64,000 bases of DNA from Undaria pinnatifida (taxonomy: Eukaryota; Sar; Phaeophyceae; Laminariales; Alariaceae), in NCBI GenBank assembly GCA_012845835.1, contig JABAKD010000021.1, positions 2,147,685-2,211,684 on the forward strand. The letters are read 5' to 3'. Positions 10,691 to 23,277 of this stretch are shown here, piece after piece (the first letter of the stretch is position 1; each line of letters opens with the position of its first letter). The notes beneath the pieces are model-generated. The model saw only the letters and a list, made by a program, of their open reading frames with translations, made no database searches and had not been told where the DNA came from. A program made the translations under genes and the position numbers.

Positions 10691-12153
10691 GAACGCAGAT
10701 ACTTTCAATTTCCGATCAAAAATGCCAACCATGAACACGCGTTAACAAACAACCAGTAACTGAGACCTGCAACCAATAAAATTGCTCTTCACAATGGCTG
10801 ACGTTCGGCAATATCAAACCCGAACGCAGCCGGGCCCAGGGTCCTCTACGACAAATTCCAATCTCCCTCAGAATACTCTTTAAAATCTCCCCTTGCTTAA
10901 CGCGAGAGAGTTTATGCGGACACCTCCTTGCGACATGCACGAAATAAACAAGCGAGTCTTGGCCTCGTCACCTACCAAGACAAGGCCACTATTTCCGGAA
11001 CAGGCGACTTTCAACTTGCCCTCGTCAAGTCGCTCAACACTTTGCTGTTTCAAAAGTCAAAGGAACAAAACGAAATCTAGGAAATGAAGTAAAATTAAAC
11101 AGCGAGAAAGAACGGAATTATCTAGCACCCCCCTCGAACTTGCCGTCATTCCGTCTTCCCACCCTCGCCCCCCGTCGAAGCACTTTTACAGATTTGTCGA
11201 ACTGTCCACAATAACGCCCGGAACCGCATTGAGCATACGACGTGGACACTGAACTTGGTGATGACGAGCAACTAAGGACCCCTGGTAAACTACATTTCCG
11301 GGTGATACCCAATTGGCGTGAAGTTGTTCTTTATTGCGACTGCCCTCGCCCGTACAAGTTGAAATCGGTGAGGGTGGCTTGAATATCCCTAGTACTAAAA
11401 TGTCCGTAGTACTTGCGGGGCACGTCTCGCGTTGTCTGAAACAACTGCAATAATAGTCTTCGCTAGGTCAAGTAACCCAACTGGGACACGCTACTATGAG
11501 CGGCCCTTCTGCGATCAAAGGCACACGTTACTTCGAGCATCGTATTAAAACCTACCATGGTAATAGATATGAGGTACGTCAACGTTTTGAGCCAACAGAA
11601 TTTTAGCCTGTGGAGCTCTTAAAGTGAAGAACAGCCGGTTAGTCTAGACTAACCATTTAACGTATAATTTTTTTTCTCAGGACTAGAGCATACAAGAATT
11701 AGTCGGGTTGCACAAACAAGAGCCTTCAAAGTCATGTTTCGGTGGGAGATATTACGCTCCTCATGTTAGGTGCACACAAACGTTCTACCGCACCACTACG
11801 GTGGGATGATTCAGATGGCAATTGACGTGTATCAGCTCGAAGATGGGGAATGCTCGTAGGCTAGCTTTCAGACGACCCGATAGAGACACAGTTTCTACGA
11901 TTCAGAAGCCTGCGCAAGCCCCTGTTAGGTGATCATTTAATTGAAGAATTTCAAATACAGAAGAGAAAATGTGGCCAAGCCGATATCGATAGATTGACTT
12001 GCCTTGCACAGCAGACGAAAGTTGATGGCGAGAAAAGTGTAGATGTGTAGATGTGGAATGGCTTCTTGGGGGCGATGCGCGCGACACCACGCGTCGTTCA
12101 CAGGCAAAGACCCTGAGAATGCGGTACGAACAAAATAGAAAAGGACCTTTGCA
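10691..12153. other. No recognisable gene
   Basis: Frames are short. The minus strand at 10780-10870 can be read with an LRSGLILP-like peptide that also appears on the plus strand near 26060, which hints at an old shared repeat. The match is weak. Confidence 0.35.
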
Positions 12154-12549
12154 ATGGACCCTTGCAGAGCGGTACAAAATGATATAATTCCAGAATATGG
12201 GCACATGACCCTATGTAACCTATATCGCAAACTCAGCAACATTGAATGGACTTGGGACCCTGTATGCTACCGGTTTCTGGAAGGATATCAAACACTGTCC
12301 CTCTTACAGCGTACGAGAACGTATCAAATGTACCAGGCGTTGGATTTGATTTAGCCTGTGAACTGCTGCGTAAAATATATCCAAGATACCCCTGCTGAGA
12401 CTTCTGCTGTGTATCATACATTCAAGATGCCACTGCTGAAACTACTGCTTACTAAACACTGTGTCGATAAACGTCGAGCATTATGCTCTAAACTGCCTGT
12501 TGTACTAGACAGCTTGAAAAGTATTGCAGATTACCTCAAGTGTCATTAA
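12154..12549 (+). pseudogene. Unrecognised 130-codon frame broken by one stop
   Basis: From ATG 12154 the frame is open to a TAG at 12352. It resumes in the same frame for another 63 codons to 12549. Together the halves look protein-like: mixed composition, a Leu-rich helix near MPLLKLLL and a final LPVVLDSLKSIADYL. I recognise no domain. It could be a recent pseudogene, two parts of a spliced gene with the stop in an intron, or chance. A minus-strand frame overlaps its first part. Confidence 0.25.
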
Positions 12550-13688
12550 GTAACGACGTGATGGTTACTGCAAAATTTATCTCTGATATCCCCTCCAATT
12601 TAGTTTACATTTTCTCACTCTGAGTTACATAAAAACTGAGTGCATACATAACCAATGATAAGTGTTAAGAGAAAAAAAAACATGCAGAGAAAACTCATCT
12701 TCCCAAAAAACCCAACGGGCGAACACCATATACGCGGACACGAGAAATTCCTTCTTTGACACCATACGTTATTTTGCATGTTTATGCCAGTTAACTTACT
12801 AGAACACAAAACAAAAATAATTTAATGCCAACCAAATTCCTGTTGTATATTTACCCAAGGAACAGAAGACGTTTTCAGAAGTCCAAAACAGTGATTATGT
12901 TCGTCATTCCGCAACAATCATAAAAAGTGAACAGCCTATCAGTGTTGCTGCTGCTCACATGGAAAGGAAGAAATGGGCACCGCCAGCGATATACGGCCGA
13001 CACAGACAACTGATTATAGAGAGACATAACCTCTCGTGTATGTTTATTTTTTGTGTGTACTTGTCTAGGTGTCGGGATTTCCGGCCGCGCATCCTGAAGT
13101 GCTGAAGATTTCACATTCAAATGTAAAACTCAGATATTTAGTCGAGGTTACTTGTTTGGCTTTTACCCTCACTTCGTACTAACCGTGATATTTATCAATC
13201 TCCAAACAGTTGACAACACCGGTCGGTGCCTCTGTTCGCCCCGTACAAGGAGAACAAAAAAGATCCACCTACAACTTTATTAAATAGATAACGCATTTCA
13301 CACTTCAAGTGGCTGGACCTTGTTAGTGTAGGCGTCGTTAGATGTGCTTGGTCCATTGTCCGTCGCTTAAGACTAGAGGCTTAACTTCATCATTGAGTTG
13401 CGGAGATAGGGAGCATATTTTCCGTCAAACCTGATAGCCGTCATTAGCTCTGCCTCGACAGTTAATATGCAGCCAGTTTCTGAGTCTCGGCCCCGATGTT
13501 TATGAGCTCTTCGTCCAGGAAGGAGAGGGGGCCTGAGGTGGCGTGCAGGTATACACGAAGGCCGGAGAGGGTGCGGGTGGTTTTTGGTCGTTATTTTCTG
13601 TGTTGATTCTGCAGATCATGTTTCGGGGTTTTCCCGCGGCTGTGTCTCTTTGCTGCCGTGAGTGTGAGCCCTATCCTGGTGGTTCGAT
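12550..13688. other. No recognisable gene
   Basis: AT-rich, with only short frames. Nothing supported. Confidence 0.4.
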
Positions 13689-13937
13689 TTGATAATGATA
13701 TTAGCTCCAAGGCGTAGCTCAGACGCAGCTGGTGCGATCCCGGGTGAAGTGGACGTTGTCGATCCGTCGATCCTTGGCTCAGCTGATGATCCGGTTGTCC
13801 CAGATGGCGATGACCCAGCGGCTCCGATGGTCTTATGTGATGCTATTGAACCAGCTGGTGCTCCGGTGACCGAAGGCAAAGTTTACCCACGTGATCCCGA
13901 AAACAGGTGCTTCTTATGTGCAATTTCGATTGTCTGA
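13689..13937 (+). CDS. Candidate exon, Asp/Pro/Ala/Val-rich, function unknown
   Basis: An 82-codon frame is rich in D, P, A, G and V, including VDVVDPSILGSADDPVVPDG. The composition suggests a low-complexity or extracellular repeat protein rather than a folded enzyme. A similar wording appears in translations around 41.46-42.25 kb (DVVDRSTHGDGDS and DPQAAGDDAPG), so the two loci may share a repeat-containing gene family. No signal peptide, transmembrane segment or catalytic motif is visible, and the splice boundaries are not defined. Coding status is uncertain. Confidence 0.25.
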   Translation: MIMILAPRRSSDAAGAIPGEVDVVDPSILGSADDPVVPDGDDPAAPMVLCDAIEPAGAPVTEGKVYPRDPENRCFLCAISIV

Positions 13938-16757
13938 GTGACACCGCAACAACCACATACCGCTATCCATACACAGGTCGGAATATGGTGCATCATTTGT
14001 GTTTAATGTATGCGGTATCAAGTGTTTCTAGCTACCGACTTCCCGTCAGGATAGCGTATTGGAACATGAACTCTGCAGTCCCCTAAGAAATAGTTGATGT
14101 GTGGTCATCGCCCGGAGAACACTGAATATGTTTTTCTAGGTGCAGAGAAGCACAACATGTGGGGAATTGTCGGAGTGTAACATCCCGCCCATGTACTGGA
14201 TTTCAATTTGTTACTAACCTCCCTCTATATGTATCGGAGAATGTTGCAGGGACCATTGCAAGGACCTTTATTCTCGATCGGTCTGTCTGTTATTACGGCA
14301 ACCCGTACAGTAAACCTGCCCATAGCATGATACTCGCACCGTATTTATCAGGTTACGGCCAGCCGCATCCTTACTTCTCTTTCCCTCTCCTGCTCTTGTC
14401 CTTTTCATGGTTCACCTACACAAGCGCCACTTTCCACACTATCTATTTTGAGTACCAATAACAATGCTGCTCACAGACGCTTGGGTGCCACTTCTGCAGC
14501 TCATGTTTCACACTCAAAACCTCGATACGGGTCATTGTAGCATTCGGATGCGGGGCTCTATCCCTGCACTGAAAAAAGAACTACACTCCTTACCGTAGAC
14601 ACACGGTCGACAGGAATATGAGCGATCGAAATCACATATTACTAGGTGCGCGATTAGTGGGTAGCTAAACTTGACGAACTTCAAACGCGGTTTCTGCGTA
14701 GGTGGGCGTTGCAGTCTGAAACTGAAATTTTAATAGGCTGTTGGCCTCACAACCCCCCGGCTTGCCACGCGTTCTCGATACTGAGTTAGTCTTCTATCAT
14801 GGCCAAAAAGCACGGTGGTGGAACGCTGGTGTTTTCATAACCTGAAATATAGCGAACGCCCAAAAAAACATGTTGAATGCTACCTCCACTAGTCACCATT
14901 GATAGAGTCCTGGTCCGGATTCTGCATATGTGAGGGTGGGCTACCTAAGACTACGTAGTCAGCAGATTCTCCTTGTATTTTGAATAAGCATTGTCCAGTG
15001 TCAGTCGAAACACTACGATGACTAATAGGTGTTGTGGGTGACCAAAAATGAGATTGTTTGGTTTTGCGGGAAAGGCTATGGTAGAGGAGTAGGCCTTAGG
15101 GTTCATGGTGATTGGTTCAAAAACACTTTTCAATTGCGAATTTGTGGGCATCTCGGTGTCGCGACGTGCACCGTGGGTTACCAGCTGTAGCTACTATACG
15201 CCAGCAGGGTATGCTCGATGCTCACCTTCATGCTACCATGGACTCAGGTCCAGCCTCGCGAGCGGCGCGTGCTATTCAGTGAAAGGGCACTAATTCCCTC
15301 TTATCGCGTGGTTGGTCAGGTCAGTTCCATATCTCGAGTTAACTGTTCTGTCCACCTTGACGCTTTCCAGGTGCTTGCAACTGTGATATCATTGCCTGTG
15401 TAACCCCATAATTAGAATGAAGAATTAGTTTATCGCTTGGGTTTGTGCACACTTGGCGATTGTGACAAACCCTGGGTGGCGTCTTCTGGGTAGTTGAGAG
15501 GCACGAACGCTTGTATACCGCGGAGTGGTCCATACTGAGAGCTGAACGTTCTACCCACCGTCACGAGGTCGTTCCTACTGTGTTTAGCGATCGCCCCTGC
15601 CTCATGTCCCTCAACCGCGTAACTTGAATGTTGTCTAGATTTCATCGTTATCGTTTGCGCTTGGTTAACTCTACCCGATGGTCTCTATACAATTGCATGT
15701 ATTTTTGGTCAATATTATTTCAACGAGCCACTTTGTTCATGCCCGTCCTGCTGCAACCAGTGGACGAACTGCCTGTCGTTTGATCTGCCGAGCTTAGACC
15801 TGACGGGCTACGAAAGTGGCTGCACCTCTGGTTACAACCCATCTGCGTTTGTGACGGTGAGGCGATCAACGATTCGATTTTCCACACGGTAGCCGCTCAT
15901 ACGCGAAACACGCAAATGTCTTGCAGTACAGTACCGAACACTCAAATGTAAATTGGACAGAACATTTGACGTGAGACGTTTTTTCTTCCCAAAAATATCT
16001 TGGTACCGGGGAGCCAACACAGCATTCATAGCCCAGGTCGCACCTTCTGCTGAATCAGGCATCCCGCCCATGTGAAAACCTATTGTTCTCTCTATATGTT
16101 ATGTGCAGTAGCACATTTTCATTCGGAAATCGCTGTTTCTGCATGTTGGAACAATGTCATGGCTGTCTAACATACAACACCTTATATTGATCAAAGCAGG
16201 TAGATATGGGGAGAGGGTGCTAGGTGCCGGAATTTAGACATGTAGAGCGTGGACCCATGAGTGCTACTCGTTCTACACATATTGGTAAAATTCGCAGTTC
16301 CTTGCGTATTATCGAACCTGGATGAACAAACGTCAGCCGCCGATCGCCAACCGCAGTCGCCCCTTCGATCAACGCATACGTTGGCGACAGTCATGAAAAT
16401 CCTGCCGCGCGGATTTCCAGCGTCAAAATGACAAATGAATGTCTTGTATGCCTAGCCAATAGGAGTGTTTAACGGAGTACGAGTACGCGTACAGGTCTAG
16501 TCCCCATCGATCGTGGAAGGTGAGAAAGAGATGAAGTATTTTGACCTATTCGTGTCTGAAGCCCGAAAGCCCGCAACCGTTTCAATGAAGCAAACATGAT
16601 CCCCGTCGGAATCCAAGTTGTTACTCCTCAACTCATTGGCCCTAGCACCAAGAAACTACTGCCAAAGGTTGCCACAATATGCGTAATGGGAGTGTCCACG
16701 AAACATGGATCTCCATGATATCTAAATAACCATCTAAAGGAGACAATACATATTTTG
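13938..16757. other. No supported gene
   Basis: The longest frames are a 100-codon plus-strand frame at 14159-14461 with a hydrophobic C-terminal half, and a 79-codon minus-strand frame at 15832-16071 with ordinary protein-like composition. I recognise neither, and neither has convincing splice sites that I can see. Confidence 0.35.
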
Positions 16758-16829
16758 CCCCGAACGACACAGAACGCACATGTTTGTTCAAAACCCCGAA
16801 CGACACAGAACGCACATGTTTGTTCAAAA
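16758..16829. repeat. 36-bp perfect tandem duplication
   Basis: Two identical 36-bp units, 16758-16793 and 16794-16829, each beginning CCCCGAACGACACAGAACGC. With no divergence between units, the event is recent compared with the other repeats in this window. Confidence 0.9.
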
Positions 16830-19659
16830 CTATTGTTATTGGTCTATTCCGATGTCTCACGCCAACCCTGTTCTTCTCTGACCTCTTTGAACGCAGGTTG
16901 AATGGTACGAAAGTTTCGACCCTTTCGACGAGGATAATTACACGTGAGTACAAGAAATGCCTAAGACGACAAGACCATTAAGTGTCGATATATGTGTGCG
17001 CCAAGGTCGAGATGTTCACGCGCACGCCGTCGACTATCGGCTAAATGAACTATATGTCGAACAATTGTCAATATTAGAATTAACCAGCTTCTTTGTTCTT
17101 TAGGCTTAATTGCTTGCTATAGCTGGGCACCATGGTGGGGTCGGGGGGAGTACAGTTGGTTTCATGTGTTTTTCAGTCATATAGCTCAACAACCGTGGAA
17201 CCACCCTATGTGTTTCAGACAACTTTCTGTTTCTACTTCAGGTGAGCGTTTCATGTACGCCACCCCGCTGTTAGCACTCCTCGCGGAGCACGCACAATGT
17301 ATCCCAGGGTCATGGTTTGGACGGAGTATACACAAACCCACACTAGTGCTATCCTAAGGGATGAAGGTCCAGATATATGATGCGCCAGGTACAACGCCTG
17401 CAAAACAGTAGACGACCCCCGTACCGTTGCGAGGTCTCTTTGACCCGCCATTATACATCTACCTCGTGTCCAAAATATCTTTTTCCGACTGCATAAAAAC
17501 AACAGTGATGAGCCGCGGTACGATCGTAGGGACAGCGCGTTCGAGCCGGTTTTAAAAGTAGATGATGTAGTTTTTCCCCCTTCGGAGCTATCGAGTGTCT
17601 GGATCCGACGTGTTCTGTAGTAGACGTATAAGGCAAAACCTAATATATGGGAGCGCGTGTCTAGTTTTGCCCGTATAATTTGTCCAAGTCTGCCTATGGG
17701 TGGGTCGGTGTGTTCCTCGCGTGATACGCCTGAGAGAAAGTACGTTATAAACCTACCGAAGAGAGAACGCGAGTCTTAGCACCCCCTTTGGTCTGGTCTA
17801 TATTCTTTTTATAATTTGTTACGCGTATCGTTACTTTCGTTGGTAAACTCGTTGCAATAATATTCTCGGTAGTCTTTATCCTTCGACACGCAATATATCC
17901 TGTATTTCAATACCTGCCGTCCTCTGATATTTTTTATTGTTTTGTAATTAAACACCTCGAGTAGCCTGCGTCTAAAACCTCCCCGTTTTTCGCCGAAAAT
18001 TCGTTTTGGCTCTTGCAAAGCGCGGCTGTTGCGCTCTACTTGGGCGACGAAACTGAACCAGAGTTCACGCTGATACCGTACAGCCGCCTAATTGAATCAT
18101 CGGATGGCAGCTCTTCACTAGAGTCGCACTACATGGTTACAACGGTGGTAAGAAGCAACCAGATGCGTGAAGTAGGAAGGGTTTGAACCTCCAGTCAGAC
18201 CAAGTGTGACTTTCACGGCTGCAGAAATAATGCGCTACTGTGTAATCTACTATACCCCACAACGGTTAGATTACCACCCACCTAGACCGAGCGGTCGTTT
18301 GTCCGGTTGTACTTTATACGTTTCTGGGACACGCTATCTACGGGGAGTGCGTTGGGAACAGAGCTTACTCCGTAGAGGAACCTGCACCGTTATTTAAACT
18401 TGCGCCACGAGCGGGTGCTGTTAAACCATGACTTGAAGTCCAGTAATGGGACATGGGATGCGTTACAAGTGTCATATTCCCGACTACACCCTTCTTGACC
18501 CCCAGAGAGTCGCCCTACGATGTCTCATCAATAATTTTTTCAACGAAATCGCCGGTGTTGAAACCATCTCCCGGTGGTTGATCACGGAATGTCGTACTAC
18601 GTCCCACCCCGACGTCATCGCTCGATAGTGCTTCGCAACAAAGAATATATGCGAAGGTGTTTCTGTCATGGTATCCATCCTTGTGCTGAGCAGCTATTAA
18701 ACGTTCGTGAATATCGCCCGTTAGGAGGAAGGGGCACCCCACGATCAGTCAGGAAGTCCATGAATCACGAATTTCTCGGCACCCTAGGGGCACGATTAGT
18801 GTCGTCACTTAAGACTCCCACAAACCTAGGCCGTTGTGTTGTCTACACAAATAGGCCGTGATGTTGTCCGCGGTATACGTTGACTTTTCCGAACGTGTTG
18901 AGTTTGGGTAAGATAATTAACTTCTCACTCGGGAAGGGCTCAACGTTGTTGTGTGCACCGCCATCGTAATATGCGTCGGCGACCAACACCGGTGATTCCA
19001 CGGTGATGGTCGCTGAACTTCCTGCAAGCTTGACCCTAACCTGAGTTGTGTCGTGTGCTACGTTTGCCGTGCGTGACTTTCCTCTCTTTGTCAACACGTA
19101 TTCAGACTTTCGGCAAGACAACCAGATACCCTCTATCTGGTGACTCTACCACCAGCTACCCCATCCTCACCATTGCTACAAGTGACTACGTTGACTACTC
19201 GCGGTCGGTAAGGTCTCCGGTTACGGAGTGATAATGTCGGCGTATGCCTATGTAACCTCGCGGCCTGTTCTTGACAGCATAAACAACCAACCAGTTCCGT
19301 AGATACCCATAAGTGAGGGACATTCGCGCAGCAACTCCTCCCAAACCGGACCAATGTCGGAAAAGCAAAAGCGGGAGAAGCTGTTTCAGCGACGTGTGAA
19401 ACGGCATGTATGTGCTGCACGTTCACTCGGTTCATCATATTTAGTAAATACTCCGGAGTATATAATACGGCAATCTGCTGTTGGAGCGGAGGGGTCGGCC
19501 GGAGTCCTAGCACGATAAATTTCGTGGGATTTCGTACCAATGTTTCATTTTGACCCAGTCAATCGTATACGATAGTCTCGTAGCAAGCGACGTAGTAGGT
19601 TCAACGAGAGACGTCAGTCACCTAAATGGTAAATGTCAACTCGGCACTGACCAAGGTTA
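16830..19659. other. No supported gene; a few protein-like frames
   Basis: A minus-strand frame at 18843-19121 (92 codons, including SSATITVESPVLVADAYYDG) has protein-like composition but no recognised domain. At 18166-18188 the minus strand reads GGAGGTTCAAACCCTTC, a tRNA T-arm-like sequence without a matching D-arm. Several overlapping frames at 18446-18861 lie on both strands and cannot be ranked. Confidence 0.3.
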
Positions 19660-20190
19660 TTGTAGAGGGGTACAAGGGCGGACGCCGCCCGCTACGCTCG
19701 CGCAAGCATGGTTGCACCCAAAACATGTAAAATGGGCAGAAATAAGAGGCCCATGGTTTGGTGCGAACTTTGAACTGATAATGCCAAGAGCTTCTTGTGC
19801 AGAGCTATTTGTCCTGAAATGTGCTGGGCGCTCGTTGGGGGTGTCACGTTCTGATCGGTTGTACAGTTTACGGGTGTTAGTTTGGATCGGTGAAACACCA
19901 TGGGACCGAGAGAGGTCATCAAGTGAAGAAACAATTTAAAATAAGAGTGCACAACAACACGTATACGTGGCAATGCTGTATGCTCGAAACAAAGCACAGC
20001 GCAAAACAACACAGCACCGCAGCCCAGGGCAAGGCACCGCACCGCACATCAACCGAAACGGCGCTGCACTGCGCTGTTGGGCTCTATATAGATGGGGTTG
20101 TCTGGACCGGGCGTGCATTGTGATTCAGCACCGTATTCTGGTGTTTAAGAACCTACCTGTTGTAGTAGTACCGGTACCCGGTACATGGTA
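19660..20190. repeat. Dispersed repeat P, copy 1
   Basis: It aligns along about 500 bp with 60520-61045. Shared landmarks are CCCGCTACGCTCGCGCAA, TGATAATGCC, TGTCACGTTCTG, an ATGCTCGAAA word, a run of CAGCAC/GGCAC words, a CTATATA motif and a final GTGATTCA. The tail, rich in GCAC and CAGC words, also recurs at 61437-61880. Non-coding. Confidence 0.7.
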
Positions 20191-20467
20191 TTGAATTTTG
20201 ACCGAAAAAATCAAAATCTGAGGAACGCTGAGAAGCGGTGTTTTGAGGAAATCGGTATTGTTGGTAAGTAGCTCTATAGGAGTATCTACTAGACCACAGA
20301 GCGAGGGTGACTGGGGGGTCTAATGGATGGACTGTCGGCGTCTGGGCCTGGTTAGTGCGCGTGGGTTTGACTGCCGGTGTCACCGTAAAAAACGTATATA
20401 TACACAGGCGTATAGCAAACCCCTCCATCTATGCGACCTAAAGATTATGTTGAAAAAAAACCTTTCA

Positions 20468-20493
20468 CCCCCCCCCCCCCCCCCCCCCCCCCC
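20468..20493. repeat. Poly-C tract of 26 bases
   Basis: An uninterrupted run of C at the edge of repeat Q. Such a run is prone to length error in sequencing. Confidence 0.85.
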
Positions 20494-20499
20494 GCCCTC

Positions 20500-20865
20500 C
20501 GCCCCTTCCGCCCCCTCTTGATCAGACCCAGGCCCCACGTCCTAAAAACCTCCGCCCTCCCCTCACCGATTATTCGACGTACAGGATTTACCTGATCAAC
20601 TGATGCATTTCCTTCCACAGCTGTCAGATTTAGTCCCCCAAAAAACGGGCTTGGTTGTTTCCTCGCAAATACGGATCAACATCACCCTGTTGACCCTGAT
20701 AGCAACACTGTAGTTTGCAAGGGGAGTCGCCGACCTGTATCCTCAATAAGGACACACACCCCGTAATACGCGCGATCGGAGTGTCTCACACAGCTTGCAA
20801 AGATATGTTTCGACACAATCTTCGATCTCACAGGTGGAGTGTATTTGTATTTTTATAATATGTAT
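20500..20865. repeat. Dispersed repeat Q, copy 1
   Basis: It matches 62985-63245 and 63385-63705. Shared in order: ACAGCTGTCA-like, AACGGG, ATCACCCTGTTGACC, GGAGTCGCCGACCT, CGTAATACGCGCGATCGGAG, TTGCAAAGAT and CGATCTCACAG. In the 60 kb locus copies of P and Q also occur in the same order, separated by later insertions. Confidence 0.75.
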
Positions 20866-20924
20866 GGAAAATGTATTGACAGCAGAGTCATAGAAAAAGG
20901 AGTCGGTGCGAACAGTTGAGAAGA

Positions 20925-21110
20925 TCGACTTTGTGCTCAACTGGATAGACTGTCCGCTCAATAACACGGTGTTGGTCGGTTCGAATCCGGGTGTGTCATC
21001 GGAAAAAAAAGATTCTCGTCAACAGAGCATTGCTTCAGCCAACCGGAGAGGAGAATATTTTATAACGTTACAGTGGAAAATGAATGCCTCGTAACAAAAA
21101 AAGCCTTGAT
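20925..21110 (+). mobile_element. tRNA-derived SINE-like unit 1
   Basis: A box-like GTGCTCAACTGGATA at 20933-20947 and a perfect B box GGTTCGAATCC at 20978-20988 are spaced as in a tRNA. A non-tRNA body (TCAGCC-AACCGGAGAGGAGAA) and an A-rich tail near 21095-21105 follow. The acceptor stem does not pair, so it is not a tRNA gene. A tRNA head, a unique body and an A tail are the layout of a SINE transcribed by RNA polymerase III. Confidence 0.55.
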
Positions 21111-21139
21111 AGCACACTCACATATAAATAGGACGGTGA

Positions 21140-21375
21140 AAAGCGCTGAGAAGAACACCAAAGACTCACTATGACTGTATGGTCCAGCAGATAGATCGTC
21201 TGCTTATGGTTTTGGTCTTCGTTGATCGGAATCCGCATGTAATCGTGAAAAAATATATATTTTCTGCATCAAGAAAGCATTGATTTATTCAGCCGTCCGG
21301 AGAGAAGACTGTCCTGAAATTGGTGCAGGAAATGGCGGCCTCTCAAAGCCTCTCAAGATATGTTTTTTTTGTAAG
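21140..21375 (+). mobile_element. tRNA-derived SINE-like unit 2 (diverged)
   Basis: It follows unit 1 in the same orientation. ATGGTCCAGCAGATAGATCG aligns with the A box of unit 1 and GATCGGAATCC with its B box. The body motif TTCAGCCGTCCGGAGAGAAG matches unit 1. The B box is mutated, so this copy is probably silent. A further A box-like GTGGCTCAACGAGTGG lies at 21411. Confidence 0.5.
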
Positions 21376-23051
21376 TGTAAATCTATATCGAAAGCGCCTT
21401 ACACTCCGGTGGCTCAACGAGTGGCTACCCCGGGATAGCCTGTGCATGTGTGTGCGTTAGCTGGGCGCTCGAACAACGTTTCTAAATTATGTGCAGTGGC
21501 TCGCGGCAGCGGGGATTGAACTCGGCATCCAAACAAGCCGTATCCCCCTCTACCGTTGCCAAGGAAATTTCATGTTTGTCGTGGTCGCTGACGGCACTCT
21601 GATTGCTCACGACGCTGGTCGGGTGATACCGAAAGCCGCTGCATTTGGCGATTAGACGAAGTAAGTCAATTTCCCATACCGCAACATCTAAAATAACCAA
21701 ACTATGAAGTGGCGGAGAATCCTCTCCCAAACGCGGTTTCGATCAAAACATGTCAGGTACATATCGATCGGAGCTCTCCGAACACAAATCCCAGTGAGTA
21801 TCCACATCGGCCAACGTCGACCATACGCAGTTACACCCCTTTATACTACACCCTAGCACGAGTAAACATGAACTTTCAAGAAGCGCCCCTGGTTTTTTTT
21901 TGCAGCTTTGAGTGTTCACGGATTGATTGTGACATAGATGTTGCGGTACGAATGCTCATGGATGATTAGATAGTTCAAAGCTCAACCTCATGACACCCGT
22001 ATCCATCGATCATCATATCATGTGACCAAGTAAAAAAATACAGATAAGAATAAGGGAAAACGCTATCTCCCACCTTTTGGGTTGTATAGTGACAATTATT
22101 GGCAACCCGCTTCATATGTCACTACTACTGTTGAGCCTTGCTTCCCAATATCCGAGACATACCAGGTAAATGACAACTCACAGTTTTCGCAGAGAAATGT
22201 CGCTACCAGCGGTGCCCTTTTCCAACGCTGATCATCCGAGATGTGGGAAATACATTTGTTTTCTACCATGTTCGTCCACGTTGCAAACCCTCCAACAAGA
22301 CAAACGCTATCCAGATCGAATAGACAGAAACCCAACTAAACTATCAACTCTCGTGTTCTTGTCACGTTCATCTAAGCACTACAACATCGACATCGGATGA
22401 ACCAACGTGTCTGTATCGCATATAATCAACCTCTACCCTTGTGCAAGTACAAGATAAGACACATATCTAGCCAAAAAGGAAACGTTTCTTCGGACCGTGA
22501 ATAGCCTCCATGCTGACTACAAAACGGTGGACCAAATCACCATCGGCATATGATGAAAAAAACAACGACGGTAAATGCTTTAAAATATATATGCGATGTT
22601 CTTCCCAAGGTTTTGTGGCAACTTCGAAAAACTCGTGTTGACCACGTTTTCCCTAAAGCTATCACCACAAAGGATAATATCTAGTATGTTCAGTCCACCT
22701 TAACGATGGGCTCACCGTTTCAGCCTCCTGTCATTCAACCCCAAATATATATGTATATATCGGTACTCGGTTGCAGAGAAACAGACATCCAACGGATTTA
22801 TGATGTTTACACCGCAAAATACACGTTTATAGTTCCTATTTCTTAGTTGCAACTTTTTATGACGCGAAGACGGCACGCGTTTATATCATACATTTTCTAC
22901 ATGTCAGATGTAAGAGGGAGGACATCGTCGAAACACATTTTTATAGCATTGCCTGATACTTCGATTGCGCGTATTTCTGGGTTCATCTATGCCGTACACA
23001 CGCAATTTCGACCTCCGCGTTTTCCCTTTCACGCCGTCCTGGTCTAACAAG
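21376..23051. other. No supported gene; possible upstream exons of the next gene
   Basis: A strong acceptor-like T tract ending GCAG lies at 21892-21904. It is followed by a short frame with SFECSRIDCDIDVA and a GTACGA donor-like site, which could be a small exon. A minus-strand frame at 22096-22335 has two Cys pairs and a TVVVTYEAGCQ ending. Neither can be tied to the gene downstream. Confidence 0.25.
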
Positions 23052-23152
23052 ATTATGGCAGCGACACAGACAATTTGGACGCTAAATATAGATTGGGAGA
23101 CATCATAATGGCCGATATCAAGTACACAGATGACAAAGGCCACAACTCCTAT
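23052..23152 (+). CDS. Tentative exon just upstream of the single-TM gene
   Basis: The frame reads YGSDTDNLDAKYRLGDIIMA and ends GHNSY directly before a GTAACA donor. If that donor is joined to the acceptor at 23278 the phase is correct (phase 0). The wording (YGSDTDN, GHNSY) parallels the start of the next exon (YSSDTDDGHNDSY), so the two may be a duplicated motif. The 5' boundary is doubtful: the better upstream frame (FDLRVFPFTPSWSN) is shifted by one base, so an intron, a frameshift or an error lies there. Confidence 0.35.
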
Positions 23153-23277
23153 GTAACAGACGTGTAGTTCAAAACAATACATATAACATCGCACTGTTTC
23201 GTCTAGTGTCTGAATAAGCAACAGCGGCAAAGTTCTGTGCACCCTCCGGACGTTGACACCAATCTCTTTTCTTCCAG

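Noticed and set aside
18160-18270. tRNA on the minus strand with GGAGGTTCAAACCCTTC
   Set aside because: No D-arm or matching acceptor strand could be found upstream.
20925-21000. A tRNA gene at the SINE-like head
   Set aside because: The A and B boxes are good but the acceptor stem has only three pairs and the anticodon loop is too long. A diverged second copy shows it is a repeat.
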